NCBI RefSeq assembly: GCF_013408295.1
Contig: NZ_JACBYQ010000001.1
Span: forward strand, 868,001 to 932,000
Origin: Psychromicrobium silvestre
GTDB lineage: Bacteria; Actinomycetota; Actinomycetes; Actinomycetales; Micrococcaceae
Reading direction: 5' to 3'
Length of the DNA: 64,000 nt
Shown: positions 1 to 10,181 of the stretch, piece after piece
Layout of the letters: every line of letters begins with the position of its first letter
How positions within the stretch are numbered: position 1 is the stretch's first letter
Program-made: the position numbers and the translations under genes
Notes under the pieces: model-generated
Database searches by the model: none
Seen by the model: only the letters and a program-made list of their open reading frames with translations
Told to the model about the DNA's origin: nothing

Positions 1-49
1 GGACATCATTGCGCAGGCTGGCTGCGTCGAGGTTATCAAGGATGTGCAT
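1..49 (-). CDS. rplS: 50S ribosomal protein L19, 5' end only (partial)
   Basis: Only the first 16 codons are inside the window; the gene continues off the left edge. The translated start (MHILDNLDAASLRNDV) matches the usual N-terminus of actinobacterial L19, which sits at the 30S-50S interface. A clear AGGAG lies 7 nt before the ATG. Its position downstream of trmD on the same strand is the standard rpsP-rimM-trmD-rplS order, which supports the call although so little is visible. Confidence 0.85.
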   Translation of the reverse strand, partial: MHILDNLDAASLRNDV

Positions 50-275
50 AGTGCAACTCCTGGTGAACGCCATCGGTCATTCACTTTAATCGCGACCGCC
101 GAAGCTCACTCCGGTCCGGAGCGGCGACGACTGTCGAAGTGTTATTTCCGGCCCTGATGCAGGATTGCTGGGCCGGTGTGATTGTCCGATGAACCTACTC
201 CCCCGATGGCAGGAAAGGCTCAACAAGCACAGCTACCCATTCTGCCACAATCTCCGGTAGCCGCACTAATCAGAG
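50..275. other. Intergenic region trmD-rplS
   Basis: This 226-nt gap separates trmD from rplS. On the minus strand it would carry any rplS leader or promoter. Apart from the rplS ribosome binding site I see no strong hairpin with a U-tract and no convincing promoter. An autoregulatory L19 leader, as known in Firmicutes, cannot be recognised by eye here. Confidence 0.4.
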
Positions 276-1073
276 TTATTCTGCGAGAACCTGACTGAGT
301 TCACCGTCGACGACGGCGTACCCCAGTTCCGCGAGTAACCCCAGATCCGCTTTATTCAGCTCCGCGACACTGAGCTGGGCAATCAAGTCCGGGCGCCGCA
401 CCGCCGTCCTCCGTAATTGCTCATCGCGCCGGAACCGGGCAATCTTGGCGTGATTGCCGCTCAGCAATACCTCGGGAACCTGGTTGTCCCGCCAATCAGA
501 AGGTTTGGTGTACACCGGGTATTCCAGCAGTCCGTCCTGGTGAGATTCCTCAATAAGGGACTCGGGGTTACCCACCACCCCCGGCAGCAGCCGAGCCACC
601 GCCTCGACCATGGCCAGCACCGCCACCTCACCACCGTTGAGCACATAGTCACCTAGGCTCATCGGACGCACCCGGTAGTTCTGCGCCGCCCATTCCAGGA
701 CTCGCTCATCGATGCCCTCATAGCGTCCGCAGGCGAACACCAGATGTTCTTCGGCTGCGAGTTCCTCGGCGATCGCCTGGGTGAAGACCTCTCCCGCGGG
801 TGAAGGAACCACCAGTACCGGCTGCCCGGCCTCAAGTGTCTCGGTGCCGGGCTTCAAGGATTCCAGCGCCTGCGCCCAAGGCTCCGGCTTCATCACCATC
901 CCGGCGCCGCCGCCGTAGGGGGTATCGTCCACGGTTCGATGCCGGTCATGGGTGAAATCACGCAGATCATGCACCGTGAGTTGCACTAAGCCATCCTGCC
1001 GAGCCTTACCGATCAGACTTAACTCAAGGGGAGCCAGATACTCGGGAAAGATGCTGATCACATCGAAACGCAT
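276..1073 (-). CDS. trmD: tRNA (guanine-N1)-methyltransferase TrmD
   Basis: SPOUT-class enzyme that methylates G37 next to the anticodon of tRNAs reading CNN/CCN codons, using S-adenosylmethionine, and so prevents +1 frameshifting. The 265-residue protein has the family hallmarks: [13 protein letters not shown] (residues 49-61), the knot segments [11 protein letters not shown] (115-125) and [11 protein letters not shown] (139-149) that hold AdoMet, and [10 protein letters not shown] (177-186) with the likely general-base Asp180. The open frame reaches further upstream, but the start [12 protein letters not shown] is the conserved one and lies 1 nt after the rimM stop, so translation is probably coupled. 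The usual length is 230-270 residues. Confidence 0.97.
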   Translation of the reverse strand: MRFDVISIFPEYLAPLELSLIGKARQDGLVQLTVHDLRDFTHDRHRTVDDTPYGGGAGMVMKPEPWAQALESLKPGTETLEAGQPVLVVPSPAGEVFTQAIAEELAAEEHLVFACGRYEGIDERVLEWAAQNYRVRPMSLGDYVLNGGEVAVLAMVEAVARLLPGVVGNPESLIEESHQDGLLEYPVYTKPSDWRDNQVPEVLLSGNHAKIARFRRDEQLRRTAVRRPDLIAQLSVAELNKADLGLLAELGYAVVDGELSQVLAE

Positions 1074-1074
1074 C

Positions 1075-1608
1075 TCAGCCTTCAGTCCCCTCGGCGTTCT
1101 CACTATTGAGTTCGAAGAGTCCGTCTGGTGGCGTGATCCGAATAAAACCCGCTTCGACATTTACCTCGGGCACGATCTGCTCTACAAAGGGAATCAGCAC
1201 TTCGCTGCCGTCGAGGGCGGTAATTTCCAGCAGATCCTGCGCGGGCATGATGTTCAGTGCGCTCACCTCGCCAACCTTTTCGGAGCCAATTCGCACCTCC
1301 AGGCCGATCAACTCGTGTTCGTACCAAGCATCGCCCTCGACTTCCTCGCTCCCGGTTTCATCGAGATCGAAGGTTAGCCGGGTTCCGCGGAGTTCCTCCG
1401 CCCGGTTGCGATCCGGGACTTCCTCGAAGCCGAGCAAGAGAATGTCCTTGTTCCAGCGTGCGCTGGCGACGGTGAGCACCTCACCTTTTTCGGTGTTGAA
1501 CACCTCACCGGGAGCGAACCTTTCCTCGGGAACGTCCGTGAACACCTGCACGGTCACTTCACCGCGAATCCCATGCGGCTTGCCTATCCGGGCTACCTGC
1601 ACCTGCAT
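1075..1608 (-). CDS. rimM: Ribosome maturation factor RimM
   Basis: Assembly factor that binds S19 and helps mature the head of the 30S subunit. The 177-residue protein starts with the typical [20 protein letters not shown], the N-terminal RimM barrel. It continues into a PRC-barrel domain in the second half (about residues 95-170, with [18 protein letters not shown]). The ATG is preceded by AGGAG in the run before position 1608. It is translationally adjacent to trmD (1-nt gap) and is separated from the upstream khpA by a hairpin terminator or attenuator, so rimM-trmD may be expressed at a level different from rpsP-khpA. Confidence 0.96.
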   Translation of the reverse strand: MQVQVARIGKPHGIRGEVTVQVFTDVPEERFAPGEVFNTEKGEVLTVASARWNKDILLLGFEEVPDRNRAEELRGTRLTFDLDETGSEEVEGDAWYEHELIGLEVRIGSEKVGEVSALNIMPAQDLLEITALDGSEVLIPFVEQIVPEVNVEAGFIRITPPDGLFELNSENAEGTEG

Positions 1609-1657
1609 GTTTCTCCTGGGGTTTCAGTTACTGGGTTTCATTGTAAAAGTCTGTTAA

Positions 1658-1688
1658 AAGAAAGGGCTCCGGCACGAATGCCGGAGCC
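1658..1688 (-). terminator. Rho-independent terminator/attenuator between khpA and rimM
   Basis: A perfect 10-bp stem (GGCTCCGGCA / TGCCGGAGCC) with a 4-nt loop occupies 1665-1688. On the minus strand it is followed by CTTTCTTTTAA, a reasonable U-tract. It lies downstream of khpA and upstream of rimM, so it probably ends or attenuates the rpsP-khpA transcript. Confidence 0.75.
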
Positions 1689-1709
1689 ACAATCTTAGCG
1701 TGTATGTTT

Positions 1710-1952
1710 CTAGCGACGCCGGTCGGTGTCAACCACGTCGACCCGTACCTGATCGCCGCCCGCCAAGGCTCCCACCACGGTGCGCAGGGCGCGAGCGGTA
1801 CGTCCTTGACGTCCGATCACCCGGCCCAGATCTTCCGGATGAACCCTGACTTCCAGGGTTTCACCGCGGCGGTTATTCCGCAGTTCAACCTGGACATCAT
1901 CTGGGCTGTCCACGATTCCGCGAACCAGGTGCTCCAGAGCCTCGGCTAGCAA
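1710..1952 (-). CDS. khpA: KH-domain RNA-binding protein KhpA
   Basis: Small (80-residue) single-KH-domain protein of the KhpA/YlqC family. In Gram-positive bacteria it pairs with KhpB/Jag and binds RNA, influencing cell division and cell-wall synthesis. The KH signature is visible: hydrophobic beta strand LEVRVHPEDLGRVIG followed by the GxxG loop IGRQGRT (Gly47-Gly50) and helix ARALRTVV. It begins 1 nt downstream of the rpsP stop codon, the conserved rpsP-khpA arrangement, so the two are very likely co-translated. Gene length is exactly that of the family. Confidence 0.95.
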   Translation of the reverse strand: MLAEALEHLVRGIVDSPDDVQVELRNNRRGETLEVRVHPEDLGRVIGRQGRTARALRTVVGALAGGDQVRVDVVDTDRRR

Positions 1953-1953
1953 C

Positions 1954-2382
1954 TTACTCAGCCTCGGTGGTCTCTGCCGGAGCCTCGGTGGTCTCCTCGG
2001 CCGGAGTTTCCTCAGCGGCCTTCTTCTTGGAGGTGATGGCTTCCTTCACGATGACCGAAGACTTCTCGGGAGCCACAAAAGCTTCCTTAGCCACCTTGGA
2101 CTTCAAACGGCCTTCCTGGCCGGTGAGTCCCTTGAATTTCTGCCAGTCGCCGGTGATCTTGAGGATCGTGGCAACCTGCTCGGTGGGCTGGGCGCCCACG
2201 GAGAGCCAGTACTGAGCACGCTCGGAGTTAACCTCGATGAACGAAGGTTCCTCGGTGGGGTGGTACTTGCCGATCTCTTCGATGGCACGACCATCGCGCT
2301 TGGTGCGCGAATCAGCCACGACGATGCGGTAGTACGGGGCGCGCATCTTGCCGAAGCGCTTGAGACGAATCTTAACGGCCAC
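1954..2382 (-). CDS. rpsP: 30S ribosomal protein S16
   Basis: Ribosomal protein S16 binds 16S rRNA in the 5' domain and is needed for 30S assembly. The core [20 protein letters not shown] and [20 protein letters not shown] is diagnostic. I place the start at a GTG (position 2382) because AGGAG lies 11 nt upstream and the family normally begins at this residue; the upstream in-frame ATG would add 15 non-conserved residues. The protein (142 residues) is longer than Gram-negative S16 because of an acidic/alanine-rich C-terminal tail (repeats of EETPAEE type), which is common in Actinobacteria. Confidence 0.95.
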   Translation of the reverse strand: MAVKIRLKRFGKMRAPYYRIVVADSRTKRDGRAIEEIGKYHPTEEPSFIEVNSERAQYWLSVGAQPTEQVATILKITGDWQKFKGLTGQEGRLKSKVAKEAFVAPEKSSVIVKEAITSKKKAAEETPAEETTEAPAETTEAE

Positions 2383-2513
2383 TTTTGTGGTCACTCCTGT
2401 TTCTGAAAGGATCGAACCTTCCGTCACGCTCCCGTGGGGCGGGCCGATCCTGGAAAGTTCTAAAGGACACGTCGCACACGGAGAGAGGGGCCGCGCGGAT
2501 CGAGTACCCGTTC

Positions 2514-2543
2514 ATTATGCCAGATCGGCGCAGACCAAGCGAA
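2514..2543 (-). promoter_or_regulatory. Possible promoter for the rpsP operon
   Basis: On the minus strand a CATAAT -10-like hexamer (2514-2519) has a weak TTCGCT 18 nt upstream. It lies about 130 nt before the rpsP start in the only gap upstream of the operon. The -35 match is poor, so this is a position-based guess. Confidence 0.3.
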
Positions 2544-2616
2544 CTCAACACACCGCCACCACCCCGGAGAGCTGCTCACCGAGAAAACCCGAAGAGCCGA
2601 GAGTCAGAGGAATGAT

Positions 2617-3048
2617 TCAGCCCAGCAGGAAGTACAGCGCCAGCCTGGAATCCTCCGCCGCCGCAACCACCTTCACGGCCAGCGCGGCAAGCTGGTTGAC
2701 CAAGGCTTCGGCAAGCTCCAAGGTGCCGTCGAATTCCTCGCTATTGGCCCAGGCAGCAACGAGGTCCTTGAGCTCTTCAGGGTCTTCCAGTCCTGGAAGT
2801 TCTGCAAACACCTCGGTGACGGCATCTGGGACCACGAGCAGCTGATCCAGATCCACATCAACCATGCCCAGCTCGTACTCAATGCCGGTGGTATGCACGG
2901 TCTTGGCGGCCAGTTCGGCCAGTACCTCAAGTTCCAGATCGCTCACATCACCGAAATCGAGCAATTCAGCGGGTGCGCCCTGCCCACTTCGGGCATAACG
3001 GCTGGCTTGCTGATGGTCGGCAATGAAAAGCTGGTTCCTGGCGGACAT
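2617..3048 (-). CDS. Acidic protein of unknown function
   Basis: I do not recognise a family. The 143-residue product is strongly acidic and leucine/alanine rich, with no signal peptide, transmembrane segment or cysteine cluster. It looks alpha-helical, for example the EFDGTLELAEALVNQLAAL region near the C-terminus. I chose the internal ATG (MSARNQLFIADHQ) because GAGG lies about 7 nt upstream. The first in-frame ATG, directly after the VOC gene stop, has no ribosome binding site. It follows the VOC gene on the same strand with a very short gap, so the two are probably co-transcribed. The ordinary codon pattern suggests a real gene. Confidence 0.6.
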   Translation of the reverse strand: MSARNQLFIADHQQASRYARSGQGAPAELLDFGDVSDLELEVLAELAAKTVHTTGIEYELGMVDVDLDQLLVVPDAVTEVFAELPGLEDPEELKDLVAAWANSEEFDGTLELAEALVNQLAALAVKVVAAAEDSRLALYFLLG

Positions 3049-3081
3049 CGCAATGCCTCTTTCGACGGTGGTTCGAGTCAT

Positions 3082-3978
3082 TCAGTGCTGCGAGCGCAGC
3101 TTCGAGTCCACAGTAACCCGGATCTGGTTTCGCCAGGGATCCTCGAAGCGCAGTTCCGCACCCGTGTTGCCATTTGCAATGCCATGATGATCAAGGCGTT
3201 CTTGCAAGGCTCCAAGGTCATCGGCACCGGGGAGCGCGATTCGAACCTCTCCTAAGCCCAGGGTGTCGCGCCGCGGGCCCGCTCCTCGGCTGTTCCAAAC
3301 GTTCATGGCCATGTGGTGGTGGTAGCCGCCTGCGGAGACGAAGAGTGCCTGATCGTGAATGCTCGCGGTTTTCTCAAAACCGAGCGTACGGACGTAGAAG
3401 TCCTCAGCCCTCGCTACCTCTCCGACCTGCAGGTGAACGTGTCCGACGGCGGCCTGAGCCTCACGCTGCCCGCTCAGCGCGGTTTCGTCCAGGTTTTCCA
3501 GCAGATAGCTCTGCGGGCTGAGTGGGTTACTCGCCATTCGCACGGTTGCACCATCCCAATGCCAACTGTCTCGCGGCCGGTCGAAATAGAGTTCGATGCC
3601 ATTGCCTTCTGGGTCGGTGAAGTAAAAAGCTTCGCTCACCAGATGGTCGGCACTGCCCACGAAGAGACTGGCATCGAACTGGGCGGCCGTGGCCAGGGTG
3701 GCGGCCAATGCAGACCGACTTTGGAAAAGCAGCGCGGTATGGAACAAACCTGCCTCCCCAGCAGAGGGCAGTTGTAATCCTTCGGCCGGAGCCAGCTTCA
3801 CCAACGCGGTTCCAGCGCGACCCAGCCGGACGCCGTCGGCTGCCTCGGCTATGGTTTCCAGGCCAAGGGCGCGCTGGTAGTAATCGGTCATCCCTGGCAG
3901 ATTGCCAACTTTGAGGGTGACCATCTCCATGGCCAGCTCGGCTGGCAGCAGATCCTGTGCGGCACTTTCAAAATTCAT
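3082..3978 (-). CDS. Two-domain VOC protein, catechol-2,3-dioxygenase / glyoxalase-like
   Basis: The 298-residue protein holds two vicinal-oxygen-chelate domains, each a metal-binding beta-alpha-beta-beta-beta fold. Domain 1 (about 10-130) runs from MVTLKVGNLPGMTDYYQRALGL to EAFYFTDPEGNGIELYFDRP. Domain 2 (about 165-290) runs from AAVGHVHLQVGEVARAEDFYVRTLGF to ELRFEDPWRNQIRV. The layout resembles the Bacillus CatE/YfiE ring-cleaving dioxygenases, but the substrate cannot be read from sequence. The His of VGHVHLQV, the HHHMAMNVW segment and the domain-1 Glu of NGIELYFD are plausible metal ligands. The start MNFESAAQD was chosen over upstream codons because AGG lies just ahead and it matches the family start. 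It is divergent from thiC. Confidence 0.8.
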   Translation of the reverse strand: MNFESAAQDLLPAELAMEMVTLKVGNLPGMTDYYQRALGLETIAEAADGVRLGRAGTALVKLAPAEGLQLPSAGEAGLFHTALLFQSRSALAATLATAAQFDASLFVGSADHLVSEAFYFTDPEGNGIELYFDRPRDSWHWDGATVRMASNPLSPQSYLLENLDETALSGQREAQAAVGHVHLQVGEVARAEDFYVRTLGFEKTASIHDQALFVSAGGYHHHMAMNVWNSRGAGPRRDTLGLGEVRIALPGADDLGALQERLDHHGIANGNTGAELRFEDPWRNQIRVTVDSKLRSQH

Positions 3979-4065
3979 ATTTTGCCTAATTACTTGAAGC
4001 TTCAATTTATTCCCTGTGTCGAACTCATCTCTCTTTCCGCTCAGCCACATCTGCTATTCTCTGTT

Positions 4066-6249
<2,184 letters not shown>

Positions 6250-6297
6250 CCCAGCAGCTTATCGCCGCAGGTTTGAAGTGATTGCTCTAAGCTGCTG

Positions 6298-6315
6298 TTT
6301 CTCGAAGTCGAGAAA
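6298..6315. promoter_or_regulatory. Palindromic operator candidate upstream of the FGGY kinase
   Basis: TTTCTCGA-AG-TCGAGAAA is a perfect 8-bp inverted repeat around a 2-bp centre, located between the acetyltransferase remnant and the sugar-kinase start. The length and symmetry suit a dimeric repressor (GntR- or LacI-like). No regulator gene is adjacent, so the binder is unknown. Confidence 0.5.
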
Positions 6316-6386
6316 ACGATTACTCTTAGATTTATGCGGCCAACTCCGCTAGCTAGCTCTTCCTTGCTGACCAAAGGCGGTTTCTC

Positions 6387-7856
6387 ATGTTTCTCGGTAT
6401 CGACATCGGCACCGGCAGCACCAAAGGCGTGCTGGTTACCAGTGAGGGGCGGATCCTCGACCGAGAGGCCATTGAACACAACGTCAGCACACCCCGGCCC
6501 GGCTGGTTTGAATTCGATGCCGAGCAGATCTGGTGGGCCGAGATTCAGCAGATCAGCCGGACCCTGCTTAGCCGTGCTGAGCTCCCATTGCAGGGTGTCT
6601 GCGTTAGCGGAATGGGACCGTGCTTGGTAGTCACCGGCGAAGATCTAAAACCGCTACGGCCCGCGATTTTGTATGGCGTCGATAGCAGGGCCGGTGCAGA
6701 AATTGATGAACTAAATCAAGAACTTGGCGCCGAGAAAATTTTCGAACGCTGCGGCAAACAACTCTCCTCGCAATCGGTGGGGCCAAAAGTTCGCTGGCTG
6801 GCTCAGCATGAGCCAGAGGTCTTTGCCGCCACACGACGTATTTTCAGTCTCAACTCATTTATCGTGGCAAGGCTCACCGGCGAATACATTCAAGATCACC
6901 ACAGCGCCAGTCAGTCCGACCCGCTCTACGATCTGCACAGCAATGATTGGATTCCGGAGCATTGGCAGAAAATTGTCGGTGGTGTTCCAGCACCGCGACT
7001 AGTCTGGCCCGCCGAGGTGGTTGGCAGCGTCAGCGTAGAAGCCGCCCGGCTCACCGGCATCCCGAGCGGCACCCCGGTCTGCGCGGGCACCGTAGATGCC
7101 TGGGCGGAAGCCTTCAGCGCGGGTGTCAGACAGCCTGGAGACACCATGCTGATGTACGGCTCCACGCTCTTCGTGGTGCAGATTCTGCAGAACTATCAAG
7201 CGCACGAAAAACTCTGGACCACCACGGCCGTTGAGCCCGGCAGCCTGAGCCTGGCCGCCGGAACCTCAACGAGCGGCACCCTGGCCTCCTGGATGCGGCA
7301 GCTCTTCGGCCAACCCAGCTTTGAGCAGCTGATCGCCGAAGCCGAGCGGGTTCCGCCTGGATCGAATGGTTTGCTCCTCCTGCCCTACTTTGCGGGTGAG
7401 CGCACGCCGATCTTCGACCCGCAGGCCCGGGGAGCCATCCTCGGCCTCACCACGGCACACCAACGCGGACACCTTTTTAGGGCAGGCTACGAAGGCATCG
7501 GTTATGGTGCCCGGCAGATCATGGAATTTTTGGCGGCTAGCGCGGAACGGCCCAGCCGACTGGTCGCCGTCGGAGGTGGCACCCAATCCAAGCTCTGGAC
7601 CCAGGTGACGAGCGATATCACCGGCTACGCTCAAGAAATTCCGGCCGAAACCATTGGCGCCAGCTACGGAGATGCGCTCATGGCGGCGATCGGCACCGGA
7701 GCCGTCGAGGCCAAGACCGATTGGTCGCGGATTACCGAAATAATTCACCCCGAGCCGCGACGGCAGGAGCTTTACCAGGAGCTCTACAGTATTTTCAGCG
7801 AGCTCTACCCGGCTACCAGGAAGGCCATGCACCAATTAGCCGCGCTGCAACGTTGA
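6387..7856 (+). CDS. FGGY-family carbohydrate kinase (xylulokinase-like)
   Basis: ATP-dependent kinase for a pentose or related sugar, 489 residues, the usual family length. The N-terminal FGGY domain starts FLGIDIGTGSTKGVLV, the phosphate-1 motif. The HNVSTPRPGWFEFDAEQIWW segment is typical of xylulokinases. The C-terminal domain has the adenosine-binding AVGGGTQSKLWTQVTSDITG motif (about 388-408). The catalytic Asp is in GTVDAWAEAF (about 232-241). There is no isomerase, transporter or regulator beside it, so the substrate is uncertain and the name xylB would be an overstatement. It has its own upstream region with a palindrome at 6298-6315 and is convergent with ffh. Confidence 0.85.
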   Translation: MFLGIDIGTGSTKGVLVTSEGRILDREAIEHNVSTPRPGWFEFDAEQIWWAEIQQISRTLLSRAELPLQGVCVSGMGPCLVVTGEDLKPLRPAILYGVDSRAGAEIDELNQELGAEKIFERCGKQLSSQSVGPKVRWLAQHEPEVFAATRRIFSLNSFIVARLTGEYIQDHHSASQSDPLYDLHSNDWIPEHWQKIVGGVPAPRLVWPAEVVGSVSVEAARLTGIPSGTPVCAGTVDAWAEAFSAGVRQPGDTMLMYGSTLFVVQILQNYQAHEKLWTTTAVEPGSLSLAAGTSTSGTLASWMRQLFGQPSFEQLIAEAERVPPGSNGLLLLPYFAGERTPIFDPQARGAILGLTTAHQRGHLFRAGYEGIGYGARQIMEFLAASAERPSRLVAVGGGTQSKLWTQVTSDITGYAQEIPAETIGASYGDALMAAIGTGAVEAKTDWSRITEIIHPEPRRQELYQELYSIFSELYPATRKAMHQLAALQR

Positions 7857-7869
7857 GCGCCGCAGCCAG

Positions 7870-9447
7870 CTAGTTCTTGCCCAGGAACTTGTCGAAGCCC
7901 TTGGGCAGGTTCAGCGCTGAAGGATCGAAGTCTTGATTTTGTGCACCGAAGGCGGCTCCAGTAGCGGCCGCGGTGCCCCGATTGGCTCGCTTCTCCTCGG
8001 CCTCACGCAATTGCTGCGCAGCCTTGGCGGGATTGCCGGAACGAGCCTTTTTCTTTGGCGCGTTCTTGGCAGCCTTACGGGCACCGCCGGCACCCGGCCC
8101 GGTCATCCCAGGAACCCCAGGCATCCCACCGGCAGCCATTTTCTTCATCATCTTCTGTGCCTGGCCGAAGCGTTCCAGCAGGCCATTCACCTCGGAAACG
8201 TGAACCCCAGAACCACGCGCGATACGAGCCCGGCGGGAACCATTGATGATCTTGGGTGCCACCCGCTCGTGCGGAGTCATCGAGCGGACAATGGCTTCCA
8301 CCCGATCGACCTCCCGCTCATCGAACTGCTCGAGTTGCTGACGCATGCCGGCGGCGCCGGGCATCATCATCAGCATTTTCTTCATCGATCCCATATTGCG
8401 GATCTGGTTCATCTGAGCCAGGAAGTCATCGAGGGTGAAATCTTCCTGATCAGCGAACTTCTTCGCCATCCGGGCGGCTTCATCCTTGTCCCAGGCCTGT
8501 TCCGCCTGTTCGATCAGGGTGAGCACATCACCCATATCCAGGATTCGGGAAGCCATCCGGTCCGGGTGGAAAACCTCGAAGTCATCCAGTGATTCACCGG
8601 TCGAGGCGAACATCACCGGTTTGCCGGTCACCGTGGCCACCGAGAGGGCCGCACCACCGCGAGCGTCGCCGTCGAGCTTAGAAAGCACAATGCCGGTGAA
8701 ATTCACGCCTTCATCGAAGGCTTGCGCGGTGGCAACCGCATCCTGACCGATCATCGCATCGATCACGAAAAGCACTTCGTCCGGGGAGATTGCTGCCCGG
8801 ATATTCGCGGCCTGCTGCATTAGCTCGGCATCAACGCCGAGCCGTCCCGCGGTATCAACAATCACCACATCATGCAGTTTCGATTTAGCTTCGGCCAGAC
8901 CAGCCTGCGCCACCGCTACCGGATCACCGGTAGCGGCCTCAAACTCCGAGGAAACTCCCGGATGCGGAGCGAAAACTGGAACACCGGCGCGCTCGCCATT
9001 GACTTGGAGCTGCTTGACCGCATTGGGGCGCTGCAGATCGGCGGCCACCAGAAGCGGCGAGTGCCCCTGCCCCTTGAGCCATTTGGACAGCTTGCCAGCC
9101 AGGGTGGTCTTACCGGCGCCCTGTAGACCGGCCAACATAATGACGGTCGGCGGATTCTTCGCAAGCCTGATGCGGCGAGTCTGGCCACCCAGGATTTCTA
9201 CAAGTTCTTCGTTGACGATCTTGACGATCTGCTGCGCCGGATTCAGGGCAGCATTGACCTCGGCCCCGAGCGCGCGCTCACGGACCTTGCCGGTGAACTC
9301 GCGAACCACGGACACCGCAACATCGGCGTCGAGCAGGGCGCGACGGATCTCCCGAACGGTGGCATCGACATCGGCCTCGGATAACCGGCCCTTGCCACGA
9401 AGGTTCTTAAAGGTTGCGGCCAGCCGGTCGGACAGTGAGTTAAACAC
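7870..9447 (-). CDS. ffh: Signal recognition particle protein Ffh
   Basis: GTPase subunit of SRP that binds 4.5S RNA and signal sequences and delivers ribosomes to FtsY. The 525-residue protein shows the N domain (FNSLSDRLAATFKNLRGKG), G domain with GLQGAGKTTLAGKL (P-loop, about 105-118), DTAGR, and SKLDGDARGG (about 259-268). The methionine-rich M domain follows, with the RNA-binding RRARIARGSGV and MKKMLMMMPGAAGM. The C-terminus is extended by a lysine/glycine-rich linker and a final LPKGFDKFLGKN. Its receptor gene ftsY lies 4.3 kb away in the same window, the usual actinobacterial proximity. Confidence 0.98.
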   Translation of the reverse strand: MFNSLSDRLAATFKNLRGKGRLSEADVDATVREIRRALLDADVAVSVVREFTGKVRERALGAEVNAALNPAQQIVKIVNEELVEILGGQTRRIRLAKNPPTVIMLAGLQGAGKTTLAGKLSKWLKGQGHSPLLVAADLQRPNAVKQLQVNGERAGVPVFAPHPGVSSEFEAATGDPVAVAQAGLAEAKSKLHDVVIVDTAGRLGVDAELMQQAANIRAAISPDEVLFVIDAMIGQDAVATAQAFDEGVNFTGIVLSKLDGDARGGAALSVATVTGKPVMFASTGESLDDFEVFHPDRMASRILDMGDVLTLIEQAEQAWDKDEAARMAKKFADQEDFTLDDFLAQMNQIRNMGSMKKMLMMMPGAAGMRQQLEQFDEREVDRVEAIVRSMTPHERVAPKIINGSRRARIARGSGVHVSEVNGLLERFGQAQKMMKKMAAGGMPGVPGMTGPGAGGARKAAKNAPKKKARSGNPAKAAQQLREAEEKRANRGTAAATGAAFGAQNQDFDPSALNLPKGFDKFLGKN

Positions 9448-9564
9448 CTATGATCATCTTTCGAAAGAAGTTCAGTGGAACAGCCTTTCAAGGATAGCAA
9501 GCCAATGCCATCGCGCCGCCCACCGCACGCTCACAGCGGAACCAATACTGAATGTCTCTCAAGC

Positions 9565-10107
9565 TCAGCTGCCGAATATGCGTTGGAAAAGCAGATGGTC
9601 CTGCCAGCGCCCGTCGATCTTCAGGTAATTGCGAGCCACCCCGATCGCTTCAAAGCCATTACGCCGAAGCACCCGCTGCGAAGCCTGATTATGCAGAAGA
9701 GTGCCGGCCTGGAGTCGGTGCAGACCATACTCCTCCGCAACAATCCGGCACACCTGCGCAACCACCGTGCTCATTTGCCCGCGGCCCTGCACATTCCGAT
9801 CAATCCAGTAACCCAGGTTTCCACTCATGAAAGGGCCGCGCACAATTCCGGTGACCGTGACGGTACCAATGATCCGTTCAGCTTCCGTCAGCACCCACGG
9901 CAGGGTCGAAGCCCCGGCAAGCTCCTCAAGTTTGCTAGAAATCGCTTCACGCTGGCCCGCCTCTGTGTAGAACGTTTCGGCGCGTTGCGGCTCCCACGGT
10001 TGCAAGTGTTCGAGGTTCCTGCGGTAGGCAGCCGCCAATTCGGCTGAGTCCTCCAAGCGAACCAGGCGGAGGGAACATTGATCCTGCTCGGGGCGATGGT
10101 TGCTCAT
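9565..10107 (-). CDS. GNAT N-acetyltransferase, RimJ/RimL type
   Basis: The 180-residue protein fits the RimJ/RimL/SpeG-like acetyltransferases that modify protein N-termini, polyamines or small molecules. Early residues SLRLVRLEDSAELAAAYRRN are typical. The core holds GNLGYWIDRNVQGRGQMSTVV, where VQGRGQ is the acetyl-CoA pyrophosphate loop. The end LLHNQASQRVLRRNGFEAIGVARNYLKIDGRWQDHLLFQR is the classic N-x-x-S-x-x-V-x-x-K/R-x-G-F motif. I chose MSNHRPEQDQ over an upstream ATG that would overlap the divergent gene at 10182. Substrate unknown. The gene is intact, unlike the remnant at 5.9 kb. Confidence 0.85.
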   Translation of the reverse strand: MSNHRPEQDQCSLRLVRLEDSAELAAAYRRNLEHLQPWEPQRAETFYTEAGQREAISSKLEELAGASTLPWVLTEAERIIGTVTVTGIVRGPFMSGNLGYWIDRNVQGRGQMSTVVAQVCRIVAEEYGLHRLQAGTLLHNQASQRVLRRNGFEAIGVARNYLKIDGRWQDHLLFQRIFGS

Positions 10108-10181
10108 CGAATGAACTTTAGCAATAGCCAAAGTTGGTGTGCCAGGCTTCACAAAGCTGACGTTGGTGGCATGCTTGGGGG

